Source: Latrodectus hesperus (Eukaryota; Arthropoda; Arachnida; Araneae; Theridiidae). From it: a DNA stretch of 64,000 bases. Under the pieces are notes generated by a model. It had not been told where the DNA came from. It worked only from the letters and a program-made list of their open reading frames with translations, and ran no database searches. The position numbers and the translations under genes were made by a program. The stretch lies in assembly GCA_037975125.1 (NCBI GenBank), contig CM075855.1:82717278-82781277 (forward strand). Reading direction: 5' to 3'. Shown in pieces: positions 1 through 12,457 of the stretch. Positions within the stretch are counted from its first letter, which is position 1, and each line of letters starts with the position of its first letter.

Positions 1-1029
1 TATTTAGGAAAAAATACTTTGGATACTTTGAATCCTTGATGCAATTTTGTATTACTAAAAAATATAATAATGTTTAAATCCAAATATACAATGATCGCAT
101 AAAACAAAAGAAAATACCAATGTCTGTAGTAAAAATTTCGAAATCAAAACTAAATCTTAGGCTATAAATCATTTCATAGCGTCATAAGCAATTATTTATT
201 GCAAGAGAAATTCATAAAATTGAAATGGAATTTAGAAGGTAAAATTAAATTTTTAAATATAAATAATGATTTCAAATAGTAAAATATTTCTAAAAATTGC
301 GTTAGCTTAACACATATTGTCGGAAAACTATTTTTAGTTTCTTTAGCTCGTGAACAGACTTGAGACACATTAAAATTATATGATGAAGTAAAACTATATA
401 TCGATTAAATATAATAGAGAGTGAGGAGTTTAACGATTATTTTGTTCGATAATTTCATAGCTAATATTAAAATTTACAGAAAAACATCAACAAGGAAAGT
501 CGTATCAAATTTTCAACAAAAACTATTGTATTTGTAAAATTGATTTAGAAAATGTATGTACTTATATTCATTATATTATTTATCACAAATATATGATAAT
601 AACCAATATCAATCAAGCACTAAAATGCAGTTGTGTCAATTCACCAAGTACAATATTCACATTAATTGATATACAACTTTTGTGCAATTACAATATACAT
701 TTTTGAAAGTTTTTTTTTATATTTTAGAAATAAAAATTGAAGTATATAAATAAAAACATATGAGGTGAACCACGAAAAATATTTTTAAAAAAATTGTTGA
801 ATAAAAAGTCTGGGAACATTTGACTATAGAATATGAAACAATTGGGAAAATACAAAATATAAAGTTCCCAGAAAATACTATAAATATATCATTAAATCAA
901 TTACACATAATAAATTATATAAATATATGTTTGTTATCATAAATTTAAAATTATTTATAAGACAACTTAATGGGGAAAAAACTATAGCAAGAAATTGGAA
1001 ATAATTACTAGGGCTAGATCACATGTGAA
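1..1029. other. AT-rich stretch, nothing recognised
   Basis: Very AT-rich sequence with stops in all frames. No coding similarity, terminal repeats or RNA-gene boxes were seen before the LINE remnant that begins near 1030. Confidence 0.6.
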
Positions 1030-2363
1030 GACAATATAGTGCTAACCTTAAAAATTAATTTAATATTAGCAACTTAGAATAATAACTGGGGCAGTGAGAA
1101 CAACTCCAATAGAAGCACTACTGCTATATACGAACAATAATTCCATTTTCTACGAAATTATGAAACATTCCGTCTGAGTCCATGTCAAAATGAAATGCTC
1201 GAATCGTGCCAAATGGATGCATACATATAAAAAGAGTACAATGAAAACACAAATTTCACCAACAGAAACTTGTGACCGTATCCTCGAAGAACTGGACGTC
1301 TCGGTCAGCAACACCCTATTCGATGGCCATTACAAACCCGCTGACCTTCATGCATATTGAACATCATCTCCCAGATTTGAGTCATGGAAAGAAGGAAACT
1401 CCTTACGATGTCCTAAAAGCCCTGTCCCTTTGTACTATAAACGAAAATTTTCCCTCTTCTCGGTGGACTAAGATCTAAACTGACGGTTCGCAAATTGGAA
1501 GTACATCAGGTGCTGGAGTTTTCTGTGATCTCTTTTCCAGATCTGCTCCAGTGGGAAGATTCAAGTCAAGCTATGATGCCGAAGTTGCGGCAATTGACAT
1601 GGCACTGACTGAACGAATAATTCATAAGGACTTTTTCTAGAAAGCTGTGATACTGGTTGATTCACGCTCCGCCTTCCAGGGTATTACCGGTAATCAGAGC
1701 AAAGAACTTCAACCATCTCAAGGATACGAAGTAGTATTCGGACCCTCTACAGCTTGAATAAAGTCATAGTATTCCAGTGTATTCCCTCACATGTGGGAAT
1801 CAATGGAAACGAGAAAGCAGACGCCCTTGCCAAAATTGGCACCGAACTCTCACAGGAGCGCTTACCGATATCCACTGAAACCCTTAAGAAAGTAGCACAG
1901 AGAAAAGTACAGGAACTTCAGAATGACATTCTTGTTGATCGTTCTAGAGAAAACGCATGGGAAGACATACAAAACGACTGGCCTAAATTCTACCAAAAAC
2001 CTAGAAATGAAGCGGTGGCTTCCTTCAGAATGAAAACAGGACACGACTGGCTAGCAGAACAATTACAAAGACTGTTTCCTCAACTCTAAGGACTGTCATA
2101 TTTGTGGTAAAGGCACCCTGAATGCTACTCACCTTATTTCACGTAAAGGAATAAACAACGATGCCTAGTTGAGGAGCGACCAGTGTCACCTTTACTGGGA
2201 AGCCAGGATCCATCGCTTTCAACTCCAGCATAATGTCCCTGCTTGAAACTTTGTTTATTTTTTCTCTTGTATTCCTTTATATGTTAACTCAGACTCTTTT
2301 CTGTAGTGTGTTTGCCATTTTAAATGGATTAATTTTTTTCCAATAAAGCCATATTAAAAAAAA
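1030..2363 (+). pseudogene. Dead Jockey-type LINE: end of reverse transcriptase, RNase H, 3' tail
   Basis: 3' half of a non-LTR retrotransposon polyprotein. From about 1060 a reading resembles the region just after the reverse transcriptase (LRIITGAVRTTPIEALLLY). From 1480 an RNase H domain follows: TDGSQIG (first Asp), AEVAAIDMA (Glu), VDSRSAFQG (Asp) and PSHVGINGNEKADALAK (last Asp), so the catalytic positions are still visible. A long C-terminal segment (open 1754-2089, with FRMKTGHDWLAEQL) leads after a frameshift to a degenerate zinc knuckle, CHICGKGTLNATHL. In-frame stops occur near 1477, 1637 and 1755, so it is non-functional. An AATAAA at 2342-2347 followed by an A-run at 2355-2363 marks the probable 3' end. 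The 5' part (endonuclease and most of the RT) is absent, as is usual for 5'-truncated LINE copies. Confidence 0.85.
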
Positions 2364-3084
2364 ATTTTTTTTCATAAATTTCAAAGAGCTAATATCTCTA
2401 TATATTCGAATCCAGAATTTTTCATCAAAAAAACCGTATTCAAGGAAGGAAGGATTTGAATTATAAATGTTCCTAACGTAAAAATAACACTTCATGTTAA
2501 TATTTCGTTAAGATTTTTTTAATGTTTCTCTAACTTCTTTTGTTTAACTATTTTCCTAATAAAAATTCTATTGACAATTACGCGTAACAGAATAATGTTA
2601 AATTAACAAAATGATACTATTTTGCAAATATATATTTGATACTTTTAAAAAATATATATTCACTCTTTAATGTTACATTAACTTAAAAAACATAAGGAAA
2701 ATAACGTATAAATTTAAAAAATCAATGCATAAATTTTCTGCAGAAATCATTTAATATAACAAATATTTAAGAGCTTCTCTGTGAACATTAATAAGCTAGA
2801 TATAATTGCTGGATAATGAATATAATAAATTATAGCATTTTTTTAAAATAATTTTATTATTAGATGCTATAAAAAGTTTTTTTGAGATACTCTCAAATTA
2901 TAATTCAATCGTATTCTACATTTGAAAAATACTGCAGTTAAAACCTGGTATTGAAATGCATATGATTTTAAATTAATTTCTAAATATTGTTACAAATTTA
3001 TAAATAATAATTGTATTTGTCTTAAAATATCTCAGACAGATCGGAAATACTCACATTTTAAGCAAAAATTGCGGTATTTAGACG
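2364..3084. other. AT-rich stretch, nothing recognised
   Basis: No open frame with family resemblance and no repeat structure seen between the LINE tail and the LTR-like segment. Confidence 0.5.
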
Positions 3085-3598
3085 TGTTGTAGTTTAAAAG
3101 CGGGTTTTCTATTGATTTGGTGACTTAGCGATGTTTTGGCGAGAAAACTTGGCGACAGTAGGCGAGATTCTTGGCGACAGGCAAGAAATAGATACTTCTG
3201 GAAACATCCATCACCTAAGCTATATAGACCAAGATATAGCCTAGACCACCTAGACCAATATTTAGCGAGATAGCCTAGAAGCTTCCAGAAACTTGGCGAA
3301 ACTGGTAGATTTCTCCGCCAAGTCAGGTATAAATACCGCAGCCGACACGGAAGAGGCAGTTTTGTGAAGACAGTCAGGGAGTGGACTGCTAGAGAAGCTG
3401 TTCTCTGTCTGAGGTATATGAGACCTGTGATTGGAAGCTATTTCTTATTGTATCTGACGAATTGTAGCTGCATAATTGTGATTTTACAGCTGGAATTCCT
3501 TATATCTAGTGGAATTTTTACGAATAAAAGTCCTGTGTTCACATTAAGTGGTTGATTTATTCAACTCTCAATCTACACGAACCATGAACCGTGGTACA
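3085..3598 (+). mobile_element. Probable solo LTR of a retrotransposon
   Basis: A 514-bp GC-richer island starting TGTTGTAG and ending GTGGTACA (TG...CA ends). Internally it has the expected U3-R-U5 order: repeated 'TTGGCGA'-type words at 3117-3310, a TATA box at 3328-3334, an initiator-like CAGTTTTG about 30 bp later, and a poly(A) signal AATAAA at 3523-3528. No gag/pol lies beside it, so a solo LTR is the best reading. I found no matching target-site duplication around the proposed ends, so the boundaries and the identity are uncertain. It could also be the promoter region of a LINE or an unknown repeat. Confidence 0.45.
3326..3361 (+). promoter_or_regulatory. TATA box plus initiator inside the LTR-like segment
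   Basis: GGTATAAATACC at 3326-3337 is a consensus TATA box. GCAGTTTTG at 3356-3364 lies at the spacing expected for an arthropod initiator (Inr, TCAGT-like). The downstream AATAAA at 3523 would end a short R region. Confidence 0.35.
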
Positions 3599-3645
3599 AT
3601 ATTGTCGCAAGTTCATTACATTAAGTGTCACTTAAAAATAAAATA

Positions 3646-5040
3646 CACTACTGGCCATTAAAATTGCTACACCAGGAAAGTGGCAAACGACACATGTGAA
3701 ATTTGAATAACAGGTAGAACTTGCTATGATATGCAAATGCGCATTCATACAAACTAGGCGACAGTACCGACGTCTACAATGTACATAAAACCAGAGATTT
3801 GACAACAGTTTTCTCATACTCAATTTCCGTTTCAACGTTGTTTTCGGCAGAGAAAGTTGCTGTAATGCCTCGTGTAAGAAGAAGAAATGCCTATCAGCAC
3901 GTGTCTGACTTTGATCGAGGAAGGATTATAGCCTACCGGGATTGCGGTTTATCGTACCGCAATATTGCTGCTCGCGTCGGTCGAGACCCCATGACTGTTA
4001 ACAGAATATGGAATCGATGGGTTCAGGACAATCATACGGAACGTCATGCAGGATCTCAGCGAACCCCCATCACTAACAGCAGAGAAGACAGACATCTTAT
4101 CCGCATGGTCACAAGGGATCGTAAAGCCACCTCATGAAACCTGAGTCGAGAAATGGAGTCATTTGCAAGGCAACAAGTTTCTGCTCGAATAGTTCGACGA
4201 CGTTTGCTGTAGCATGGATTGTCTGCACGGCGACCATGGCTTCGGCTACCATTGACGCTGCGTCACAGACAGTAGCGCCTTCAATGGTGTGATCAGCGAC
4301 GAACCTGGACGCGGGAATGGCATCACGTCATCTTTACAGATGAATCTCGGTTCTGTGTACAGGACCATGATGGCTGCATCCGTGTTTGGAGGCATCGTGG
4401 AGAATGTGCATTGCCAGATTGCATTGGACATCGCCATACTGGCCCATCTGCTGGAGTGATGGTATGGAGGGCCATTGGATACACGTCTCGATCACCTCTT
4501 GTTCACATTACCCGCACTTTGAACAGCAACCGTTACATTTCCGATGTGTTAAGGCCCGTGGCTCTGCACTATCTTCGAGGCCTCCCTAATGCTTTGTTTC
4601 AACAGGATAATGCATGACCGCATGTTGCCCGTACTGTTCTGAACTTCCTTGATACAAAACAGGTTCGACCGTTATCCTGGCCTGCACGTTCTCCTGATCT
4701 GTCACCAATTGAGAACGTGTGGTCAATGGTTGCCGAGCGATTGGCACGCCATCACTCACCATCCACTACTGTCGATGAACTGTGGCATAGTGTTGCAGCT
4801 GCATGGACTGATATCCCCGTACATACCATACAATCTCTGTTTGGCTCCATGCATAGACGGATAAATGATGTTATTGCAGCCAGAGGTGGCTGCTCTGGGT
4901 ACTGATTTCTCAAGATCTATTCATCCTAATTTCCAGTAAATCTAATCACTTGTTCTTTCCACTATAATGTATGTGTCCAATAAATATCGTTCTGTTATTT
5001 GCATTCCTTCTTGGTGTAGCAATTTTAATGGCCAGTAGTG
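3646..5040 (+). mobile_element. Tc1/mariner element, complete ends (copy 1)
   Basis: 1395-bp Tc1-type cut-and-paste transposon. It begins CACTACTGGCCATTAAAATT at 3646, and the exact inverse ends it at 5040. The terminal inverted repeats match over 29 bp without a mismatch (3646-3674 and 5012-5040). It is flanked by TA at 3644-3645 and 5041-5042, the Tc1/mariner target duplication. One transposase frame occupies the interior. Two further copies of the same family lie in this window (53133-54573 and 56402-63107, both on the minus strand). The transposase is dead, but because both ends are intact it could in principle still be moved by a transposase supplied in trans. Confidence 0.95.
3865..4905 (+). 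pseudogene. Tc1-family transposase, four in-frame stops
   Basis: Transposase that would cut and rejoin the flanking TIRs. The frame runs 346 codons from ATG at 3865 to TGA at 4903-4905 without an indel, but is broken by TGA at 4135, TAG at 4210, TAG at 4273 and TGA at 4615. N-terminal paired-like helix-turn-helix: VSDFDRGRIIAYRDCGLSYR, with IAARVGRDPMTVNRIWNRW. Catalytic DD34E triad: Asp159 in FTDESRF, Asp248 in QQDNA, and Glu283 in SPIEN, separated by exactly 34 residues. Compared with the minus-strand copy at 54 kb, the stop at 4135 is CGA to TGA. The stop at 4615 sits in the NA-R-PH motif, where Arg is standard. Both fit CpG deamination. The start was chosen because the other copies share MPRVR at the same distance from the TIR. 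Confidence 0.93.
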
Positions 5041-6284
5041 TACTAACCTTTCAATTTTTATTACTTTGAAATAATTCTTTGAAAAAATATGAATATTCAC
5101 AGTTATATTGCTACATAAGAAACCAGTGATGCAATTTGTCCTCTGTTAATTAAATAATTTGTTTGTAAATTAACTCTGCGTGTAAAAATCTGATACTACA
5201 CTGTAAAATGTATTTCATTGTTTAAAACAGTACATATCATATTTAAAGTTTTATAGAATCACCAGATTCTGGTTACACTATTAGAATAAGCAACGAGGAA
5301 TAATTTTTAGGCTGAACAATTTCTAGGTTGATCAATATAAATAATTTTTAGAATATCAAGTCTCAGGAGATACTAATATCACAGCCCAGGAGTAAACAGT
5401 ACTTACAAAAATATTATTAAGACTTTTTTTCAAATTTTCTAGCCGATTTTATGGATTTACTATGTAAAATAACATGTACAATTTAAAATTCATGAGAAAT
5501 AAATATGTTAAAAAAGAATTGGTACTATTACCCACAAAAAAAGTTTAAAATTCAAAAAATAAATAACATTGTTTTTAGGCATTTTGTAAAAACCTGAAAA
5601 AAAGACTTCTCATTTAAATCTGAATAAAACACTCGAGAGCAGCAATACTTGCCACAAGCACATCGATGGAGTAAGATAGTTTGGTCATGGGAAATGATTT
5701 TTGAATTTGTAATTGGGGAACGTCTTGCATTTGGAACCATTGCATTTCACCATGACAATACTTTCTCGATGAAAACATCTTGGCTGTCTGCCAAAGCTTA
5801 TTTTGAACTCATGCAAAATTCTAAAACTGTTATAAATTATTTTTAGATTTTAGCATTGAGTTTTTCTATTATTATAATTTTGATCATGGGCAACAATTCA
5901 CGCGAAAAAATTGACATTTCTGCTTTCATAAGCAAACATTCCATATCGAAAAGGAATTAAGAAAAGTTATTTCAATTCATGATTCTAAAATTCGGAAGAA
6001 CAAATATTTTCAACCCTATATTTTTTTATATGTGTCATTTTTGTTGCTTATGCAATTTTCGTAACAATGCCAAAAATTTTAACTTGGACCGATATTTCAT
6101 ACTAATGTATAATAATTTCAATTTATACATCTCTTTCTTAATATTATTTTTTTAAAGTCCACAACTCAGACTTCCATAGAAAAGAATGCTTTTGACCAGC
6201 AAATCCTATCAGTTATAAATGATATATTAACAGATTTTCCTATTGTTTAATATATTGTTTTTGCAATATAATGCTTCCCAGCAT
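5041..6284. other. AT-rich stretch, nothing recognised
   Basis: Short open stretches (for example around 5650-5846) have no family resemblance and no second copy in the window. No repeats or RNA boxes were seen. Confidence 0.5.
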
Positions 6285-6480
6285 CTAGCCGTGAGCGCTA
6301 GATACTTGGAAGCTCATCAGTCTATCATTGGGCTCTATCAGGAGTTGGAAGCACCTAGGAGGGAGTCTTCATAATTTAGAAGCAGGGACCAAGCAGAAAA
6401 AACCCCAATACATGCCCTGTTACTCTCAGAGATATCATTTCACATGGAAGGCATTGCGACCACGACATATTTAACGTTAT
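6285..6480 (+). repeat. Dispersed repeat of unknown family, copy 1
   Basis: Shares words with two other places in the window (23850-24062 and 38690-38990, both minus strand): 'ggagtcttcat...ttagaagcaggg', then 'aagcagaaaa..cccc', then 'tatcatttcac.tggaaggcattgc'. The order and spacing are conserved, so this is one dispersed repeat family. The family is not one I can name. All three copies read partly open, but their frames do not agree, so coding is not supported. Confidence 0.55.
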
Positions 6481-9400
6481 GTAGGATGTTGGAAAACTTG
6501 AAAGTAGCATGCACATAATTTTTTTCTTGATATTGTGGCGGTTCCTCCCAAAATACTGATTGTTTTTCACTAAGAATGCAATGAAATTGTTAGTTTCTAA
6601 CACACGTTCTCACAGTCTTTCTCATTTGACTCTGTGTAACCATTTAGCATACACTAAGGTTATTTCAGCTGGGATATTCAGTTTAAATCGACTCCAAATC
6701 ATTACATTTACTCTAAAAATAAGAATAAATTTCACTAGTTGCTGACTCTACGCAAACTATTCCTTCCAATACCCGGAGGATTTGGTTTGAGAATGAAGAG
6801 GAAGTTATGGGAGATTAGGCTTTTGGAGTAGACTAAATTCTGCTTCTAACAATTTATGTATATTATACGAAAGCCTAGAGACTTTAATATTAATAATAAA
6901 ATGCAAATGCAAGATACTAAATGACAACAACGCAAATGAATTTTACAGCTTTTTGTTTAAAATCTTGAATTAATCTTTCTATGTGGGTATCAAAGGGAAT
7001 TAGATAGCTAAGAGATGAGAACTTGAGCCACAGTACAAGCAATTTCCTCCATCCTTAAAAAACCCCACTTAAAAAGTATACTTTAAAGAAACTAATGGAT
7101 ACTTTTAAATCTGACCGTTTCAAACTTTTGTTTAGTAGAAGTATACAAGTAATTTAAAATCGAAACGGTATAAGTATGATATACACTCCCTCCCCATGAG
7201 AGATTTCTTGCCAAACTTGGCATCCTTCGTCTTGATTACAATATTGCCAGTTTTTCCCTTTAGTGTTGCCAATTTGAATTTTTGTTGCTTTTCGGATTTT
7301 TGTTACCAGGTTTAGTTTTTTTATTTTGTTATATCATATTTTGAGTCATATATATGGTTTTTTAAGTGGCAACAGTATTTGAATTTTTTGTTCAGTGTTT
7401 GAATTCGGTGGACTTGGGGAAATTTACCGTTAGAAAACATGCATTCAGCTTGGCAATGAAAAAAGGTGCAAAATGAAAAAAGATGCAATTGGGAGATATA
7501 CCTTTCTAGTTCCATCGAAACAATTAGCCTTATAACACCTTCAAGAACAATTGGCGAGAAGTTGGACGGTTAAATGCGAATGCCTGTTACTCTAAACGCA
7601 AACTGAAGTAACATTACTGATTAACTTAATATTTCAGATTCTTCTAATAAGTTTATCTTACATGATATTGTTTCCCGTTAATTTTTAAAAAAGTTATATT
7701 TAAAACAATTCTTGCATAAGCGAACATTAAAAAACTGGCACTGGTATATATTTTAATATTAAAACATATATAACTGGAATAATTTTAATATTAAAACATA
7801 TATATTTAATATCATTATTTCTAGAGTTAGCTTATATAATTGAAGTTATAGGAACAGAAGTTAGGAAAAACTTCTGGCATTTGATGCATGATAACTACAA
7901 TTAAAAGAATAACTATCCAAGGTTTATTAAACAGTAATCAATCCATACCTGTAATAATTTGAAGATATGGATTACAGGACCTGTCGTAGGATCTCCCGAA
8001 TCCAATTGGTTATATGACATATAGATTGTTTCAGTTTTGTAAATATTTATTCATGTATAAAATTATTTTTGTGTAAATTTCACATGAAACTAGTGAAAAT
8101 ATGTTCTATTATGTATTTCTAATTAATTAAAATGGAATTTATGTTAATAATTTTTATGAACGGATTTCTTTTAAAACAATTGTTGTACTGTATGAATACT
8201 TTTTACACTCACTGTACTCTTTGGTAATTCCGAAATCTCCAGTATCAAGAGTTGTTCCACTATAATTTGACAGGATACTTTTCTTTTTATTGCTTGTAAA
8301 TAGTGTCTATTATTTTATGGCTTTCTTGGGGTTCAAAAATTAGAAAGTATCTCTAACTTGAAGATTAAGTTTTGCAGTTATCTTACCAAACTTGTTATTC
8401 AGTGTATTCACAAAGCCGTATCCAAAAATTCGATTATAATGCATTCATAAAAAAATAGCCACTTGAATATTTATTGTATTATGCACAAACATGCATAATT
8501 ATCAACACATTTCACCAAAACATCATAAAATTCTACATTTTTAATATTTCGGTTTTCAACAGTGCTTTTTTATAATTCGTTTAGTTATATATTTTTATAT
8601 AATGCATGTGGGACATCTTCTTATAATTTTATATTTTAAAAAAACGTTATTACTTATGAATATCCAATTTACTTATATCTATCATTTTTAATCCCATTTG
8701 TATGATGGAGTGATGAGATTTATTTTAATGGTCAAAGGAAAATGTTAGTTTTAATGAATTTAAACCTGCAAGAATAATCTTTGTATTTATTACTGCGAAA
8801 TTTTATTCGCATTTACATAGAATGTTACATAGAAACATTGCAAAACAAAAACGCTTCAAAACATTTTCTTGTTTCTTTATAAAAAACACAATAAATGAAA
8901 CATAAAGCCCATTTTTCAAAAAGTAAGCTAAATTTGTTTTATTTTCCGTTCGTTTATTCTATTTTGCTTATAGTCTCTATTCAGTTTCAACTCAGTTATT
9001 AAAAACAATTTCATTATAGCCAGAAATTTTTTTCATTCAAGAAAAGGGTAATATCTTTTAGAGTCTTACCAATTTAATAAACTGCATAGTATAAAAATTT
9101 ACTTCAGAGGTTTATTTAATATTTTAATAATTTCTATTTTAATAATTACTAATTCCTATTAGGAAATTTGCAAGAACTCTTTCGGCTTTACAAGCGACAA
9201 CCTTACACTACGCGAACCAGAAAAAGGACGTATATTCCATTTTATGTCCCTCCTTTTCGTGATCCATACTCAGAAATCTCGTTTTACTTTTTAGAATCAG
9301 CTGAATTTAACTTACTGAACAATAATTCGTCTTAAATTAAACCAGAGTTGTATATGAATTCCATGGATTTGTATTGTGAAGGTTGCTTCCAATAATTCTT

Positions 9401-10990
9401 TTTCTTTTATCCCCTGAAAATAAAAACATTCCTTTGAATAAGTTCTATAAAAGCTTATAACATTATAAAGTAATGAAAAAGTTGCAGCTTAAAATTTTTC
9501 ACACATAGATCACAGAGCCTTAAAGTCGGCGTTCTCATAGAACAGTGATCAGCAAACACAATCCATCTCTAGCTACTAGTAGAACAGAGGATATTGTTAG
9601 TAAATATCGTTAACGAGCCGGTTAACCTATATTCCTTCATTGAGATGACTGAGGAGGAACTGGTTGATTTTTCAAAATGGTGTGTCTGTATTCAAGGTTT
9701 GAAAATATTTATTTATCTCTTTCCCCGTATTTAATTTCTTTAGAACTCCCAATGTGGTTCAAATGTGTTTCAAAGTAAAGGCGATATTCAGCTTTCATTA
9801 TGCGAAAATTCTTTCTAAAATATGAAATTTACTGATCTAAGTACAGAAAAAGTCTCATTGATGAGCATTTAGATAACAATATTAGAATTGAAGGCCACTA
9901 CTTACTCTCCCAAAATTAAGTTTATGACAAAAATAAAGTTGCATCTTTGACTTTAAAGTCAATAAGTTTGATAAATGAAATATATCATTATATTTGCTAT
10001 TTACTTCTAACTACACTTCATTTTCTTTTAGTTACAAGCAACATCTAAGAGCAAGACTTGCTATAAATGCAAATAATAAAAAAATCAACTGTGTGATTTT
10101 TATGTTGGTAGTTGTTTTGGATAATAGCTCACACTGGGATTTTAAAACGGTACCATAGCCGAGACAAAGGTGTTAGCAGACATTTCTGTGTGAGGAGCTA
10201 CTTTTAACTTTTTTATTTATATCTTCATCACCTACACTGTCGATCGGTGTATAAATAAGCATATTTTTGTATGTGAGGTTCATAAAATTAGCATCGGCGA
10301 CTACACCAAAATGTTTGTGTGATCCACCGGTCGATCACATTTCCTTTAATGACCACGCCTGGCTTAGAAGCTTCTTAAGTTTTGCAACCACTGACGTAGA
10401 AAAAATGTTTCATCTAATGAAAAATTTGCAGTTTGTTTATATTTAGATATTTGACTATACCGACGAATTTTATGGCTGGCTGGATTGGATCGCGGGGGAC
10501 CATAAATTAAGAATAAAATTGTTGTTATATTTTATTTCTTCTCTATATTGAAAGGTTTCAGCCCATTTCAAGTGTATTTATTTCGTTGAAAGTCTAGGCC
10601 AAGTTTCTGGCGCGATATGTTTTTAGATTAACAGGAAAATCGTTTTACACTTTACAAGAATCGTGCATGAAATCTACTACAGACGATTATTCCCAAAATT
10701 TTCTCAACGTTTGTTTCGACTCCATTAGAAAAAACTTTGTAAATCCATTTCATACACATAATTTACTATATTAATATCTTGTTTGCCATAATTTTCATGC
10801 CATAAAAAGTATTATTATAAGTAAAATAACTGCATCACCATTATAAGAATTATTTCTTAATTCACATTACATGATTTATATGGATCCATTTCTACACAAT
10901 TCTTCAGCATTAATAACAAAAAAAAGCTCTAATATACTTATTTATCACATTCATATTTATATTCTTTGTAAATTCTTACTATTACTTCAC
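6481..10990. other. Long AT-rich stretch, nothing recognised
   Basis: About 4.5 kb without a supportable gene. A short GC-richer patch at 7190-7330 contains TTGGCAAG-type words that weakly resemble sequence upstream of the Merlin transposase near 34320-34360. It may be a non-autonomous relative but is not secure. A patch at 9500-9690 is less AT-rich but shows no domain. Confidence 0.5.
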
Positions 10991-11290
10991 GCCGACCGAT
11001 GACTAAGTGGGTAGAGTTCCTGACTCCTTAGCTGTGGGTCCCAGGTTCAAATCCTGGTTTGGGTATGGATGTTACTTTCCCACTATGTTTCTTTGTCATT
11101 TCTTCTGTGTTGATGTATGAATGTGGCCCATCCTATAAACAGGTTTGTGGTGGTATGGCGTGGACAATGCTATTAGCCTCCGTGACTTGGTTCACAGGTG
11201 CTAACTAAGTAACGACAAATGAGTAACAATTTCCGGTCTTTTGGCTAAGGGCTAGTCACACAGTGCCCACCGTTGTTAAATAAAAAAAAA
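10991..11290 (+). mobile_element. tRNA-derived SINE, family 1
   Basis: About 300-bp retroposon. The head contains an RNA polymerase III A box (TGACTAAGTGG, 11000-11010) and B box (GGTTCAAATCC, 11044-11054) at tRNA-like spacing. It is followed by a non-tRNA body and an A-rich tail (11281-11290). The head does not fold into a complete tRNA with matching acceptor arms, and the body continues for 230 bp, so it is not a tRNA gene. It would depend on a LINE for mobility. No clear target duplication was found. Confidence 0.75.
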
Positions 11291-12342
11291 ACTAGTAGTT
11301 CATACTCTCCCTATGTATATATATATAACCTTTTCAATTGTCAATAAAATACCTTCTATTCATCCACTAAAGTTAAAATATATTTTTATTTAATTTGTAG
11401 TAGATGACATCTGATATTATATATAGTTTTTTCAAATATTAATTTATTAAAAATTGAATTAATTAATTTTATTCTTACATGAGAGAAAAAATAATATTTT
11501 TCTATGTTGAGTTAAGTAGAAATTGACTTTAAGAAAGTTTTTATATCACTTGTTTTAATCATTACCTTCAAATAATTTTTTCCTTATCAGATTTCAGTCA
11601 GTCATTATCATTCAGCACAATACTAATATCAGCTTGCTCAAAATAGCATACTTTATCGCCTTTACGCTTCATGAGTTTAAAATTATGTAATATTTTTAGT
11701 TATAGTCATTATACAAAAAGGTCTTAATTAATTTCTTTGAAAACTCTTTAGGAAAATGAAGCCTAGTTTTTGATTTTGCTAGGAAATTAAAATTGATTTA
11801 TAATCAATTTTATTTTAAAATATTAATCTATTACATATGGTGTGTTCAGATTCTGTAGAGAAATAAATAAGTATATTACTTGTATGTCATATTGTATTAC
11901 AGCGCATTTCCAAGTAAAGTAATTTTTGACTTCCTTTGTTCGAGTGTAACTTATTTTTTGAACCTCCTTTGAAAAAGATCCAATAATTTATTGTGTATAT
12001 ATATATTCCTTCGTACTCATTGGACAACTGACAATTAACAATGTAGTTTTATAACAGTAATTTGTAAAATAAAGACAGTAGTTTTATGATCGACTTAAGT
12101 ATTTTTTTAAATACTAGTGATATCTATAATTTTGTTTGCTTATACAAATTTGAAGCAAACTTTGAGTGTAGTATTTATCTCTCAGTTAAGTTTGAATAAT
12201 TAAAAAAATTGTCGCATTCTTAAAGATGTTAATGAGCGTTCTTCTCTCTTTTAAGGAATTATTGTACTCACGGAAAAGGAAAATTTAAAATACGATTATT
12301 TCGAAGTATGAAAAGTTTTTTGAATATAGTTTATTTTTTAAA
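11291..12342. other. AT-rich stretch, nothing recognised
   Basis: No supportable gene or repeat between the SINE tail and the compound microsatellite. Confidence 0.5.
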
Positions 12343-12369
12343 TTATATATATAATTATATATATATATG

Positions 12370-12402
<33 letters not shown>

Positions 12403-12457
12403 TGTGTGTGTGAGAGAGAGAGAGAGAGAGTGTGTGTGAGAGAGAGTGTGTGTGTGG
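12343..12457. repeat. Compound microsatellite (AT)n-(GT)n-(GA)n
   Basis: Alternating blocks of AT, GT and GA dinucleotides, with the GA and GT blocks repeating several times. Typical of replication slippage. No gene overlaps it. Confidence 0.95.

Noticed and set aside
7190..7330. Possible Merlin-derived MITE
   Set aside because: Shares only TTGCCAAA/TTGGCAA-type words with 34300-34360; no alignable ends or target duplication seen by eye.
9640..9700. Possible short exon (TEEELVDFSKW followed by a GT)
   Set aside because: A single 15-codon motif without acceptor site, neighbouring exon or recognisable domain.
10991..11060. Apparent tRNA gene
   Set aside because: Only the A and B boxes are tRNA-like; the acceptor stem does not pair and the repeat body continues. 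The same holds at 19870-19938, 21202-21275 and 25700-25772.
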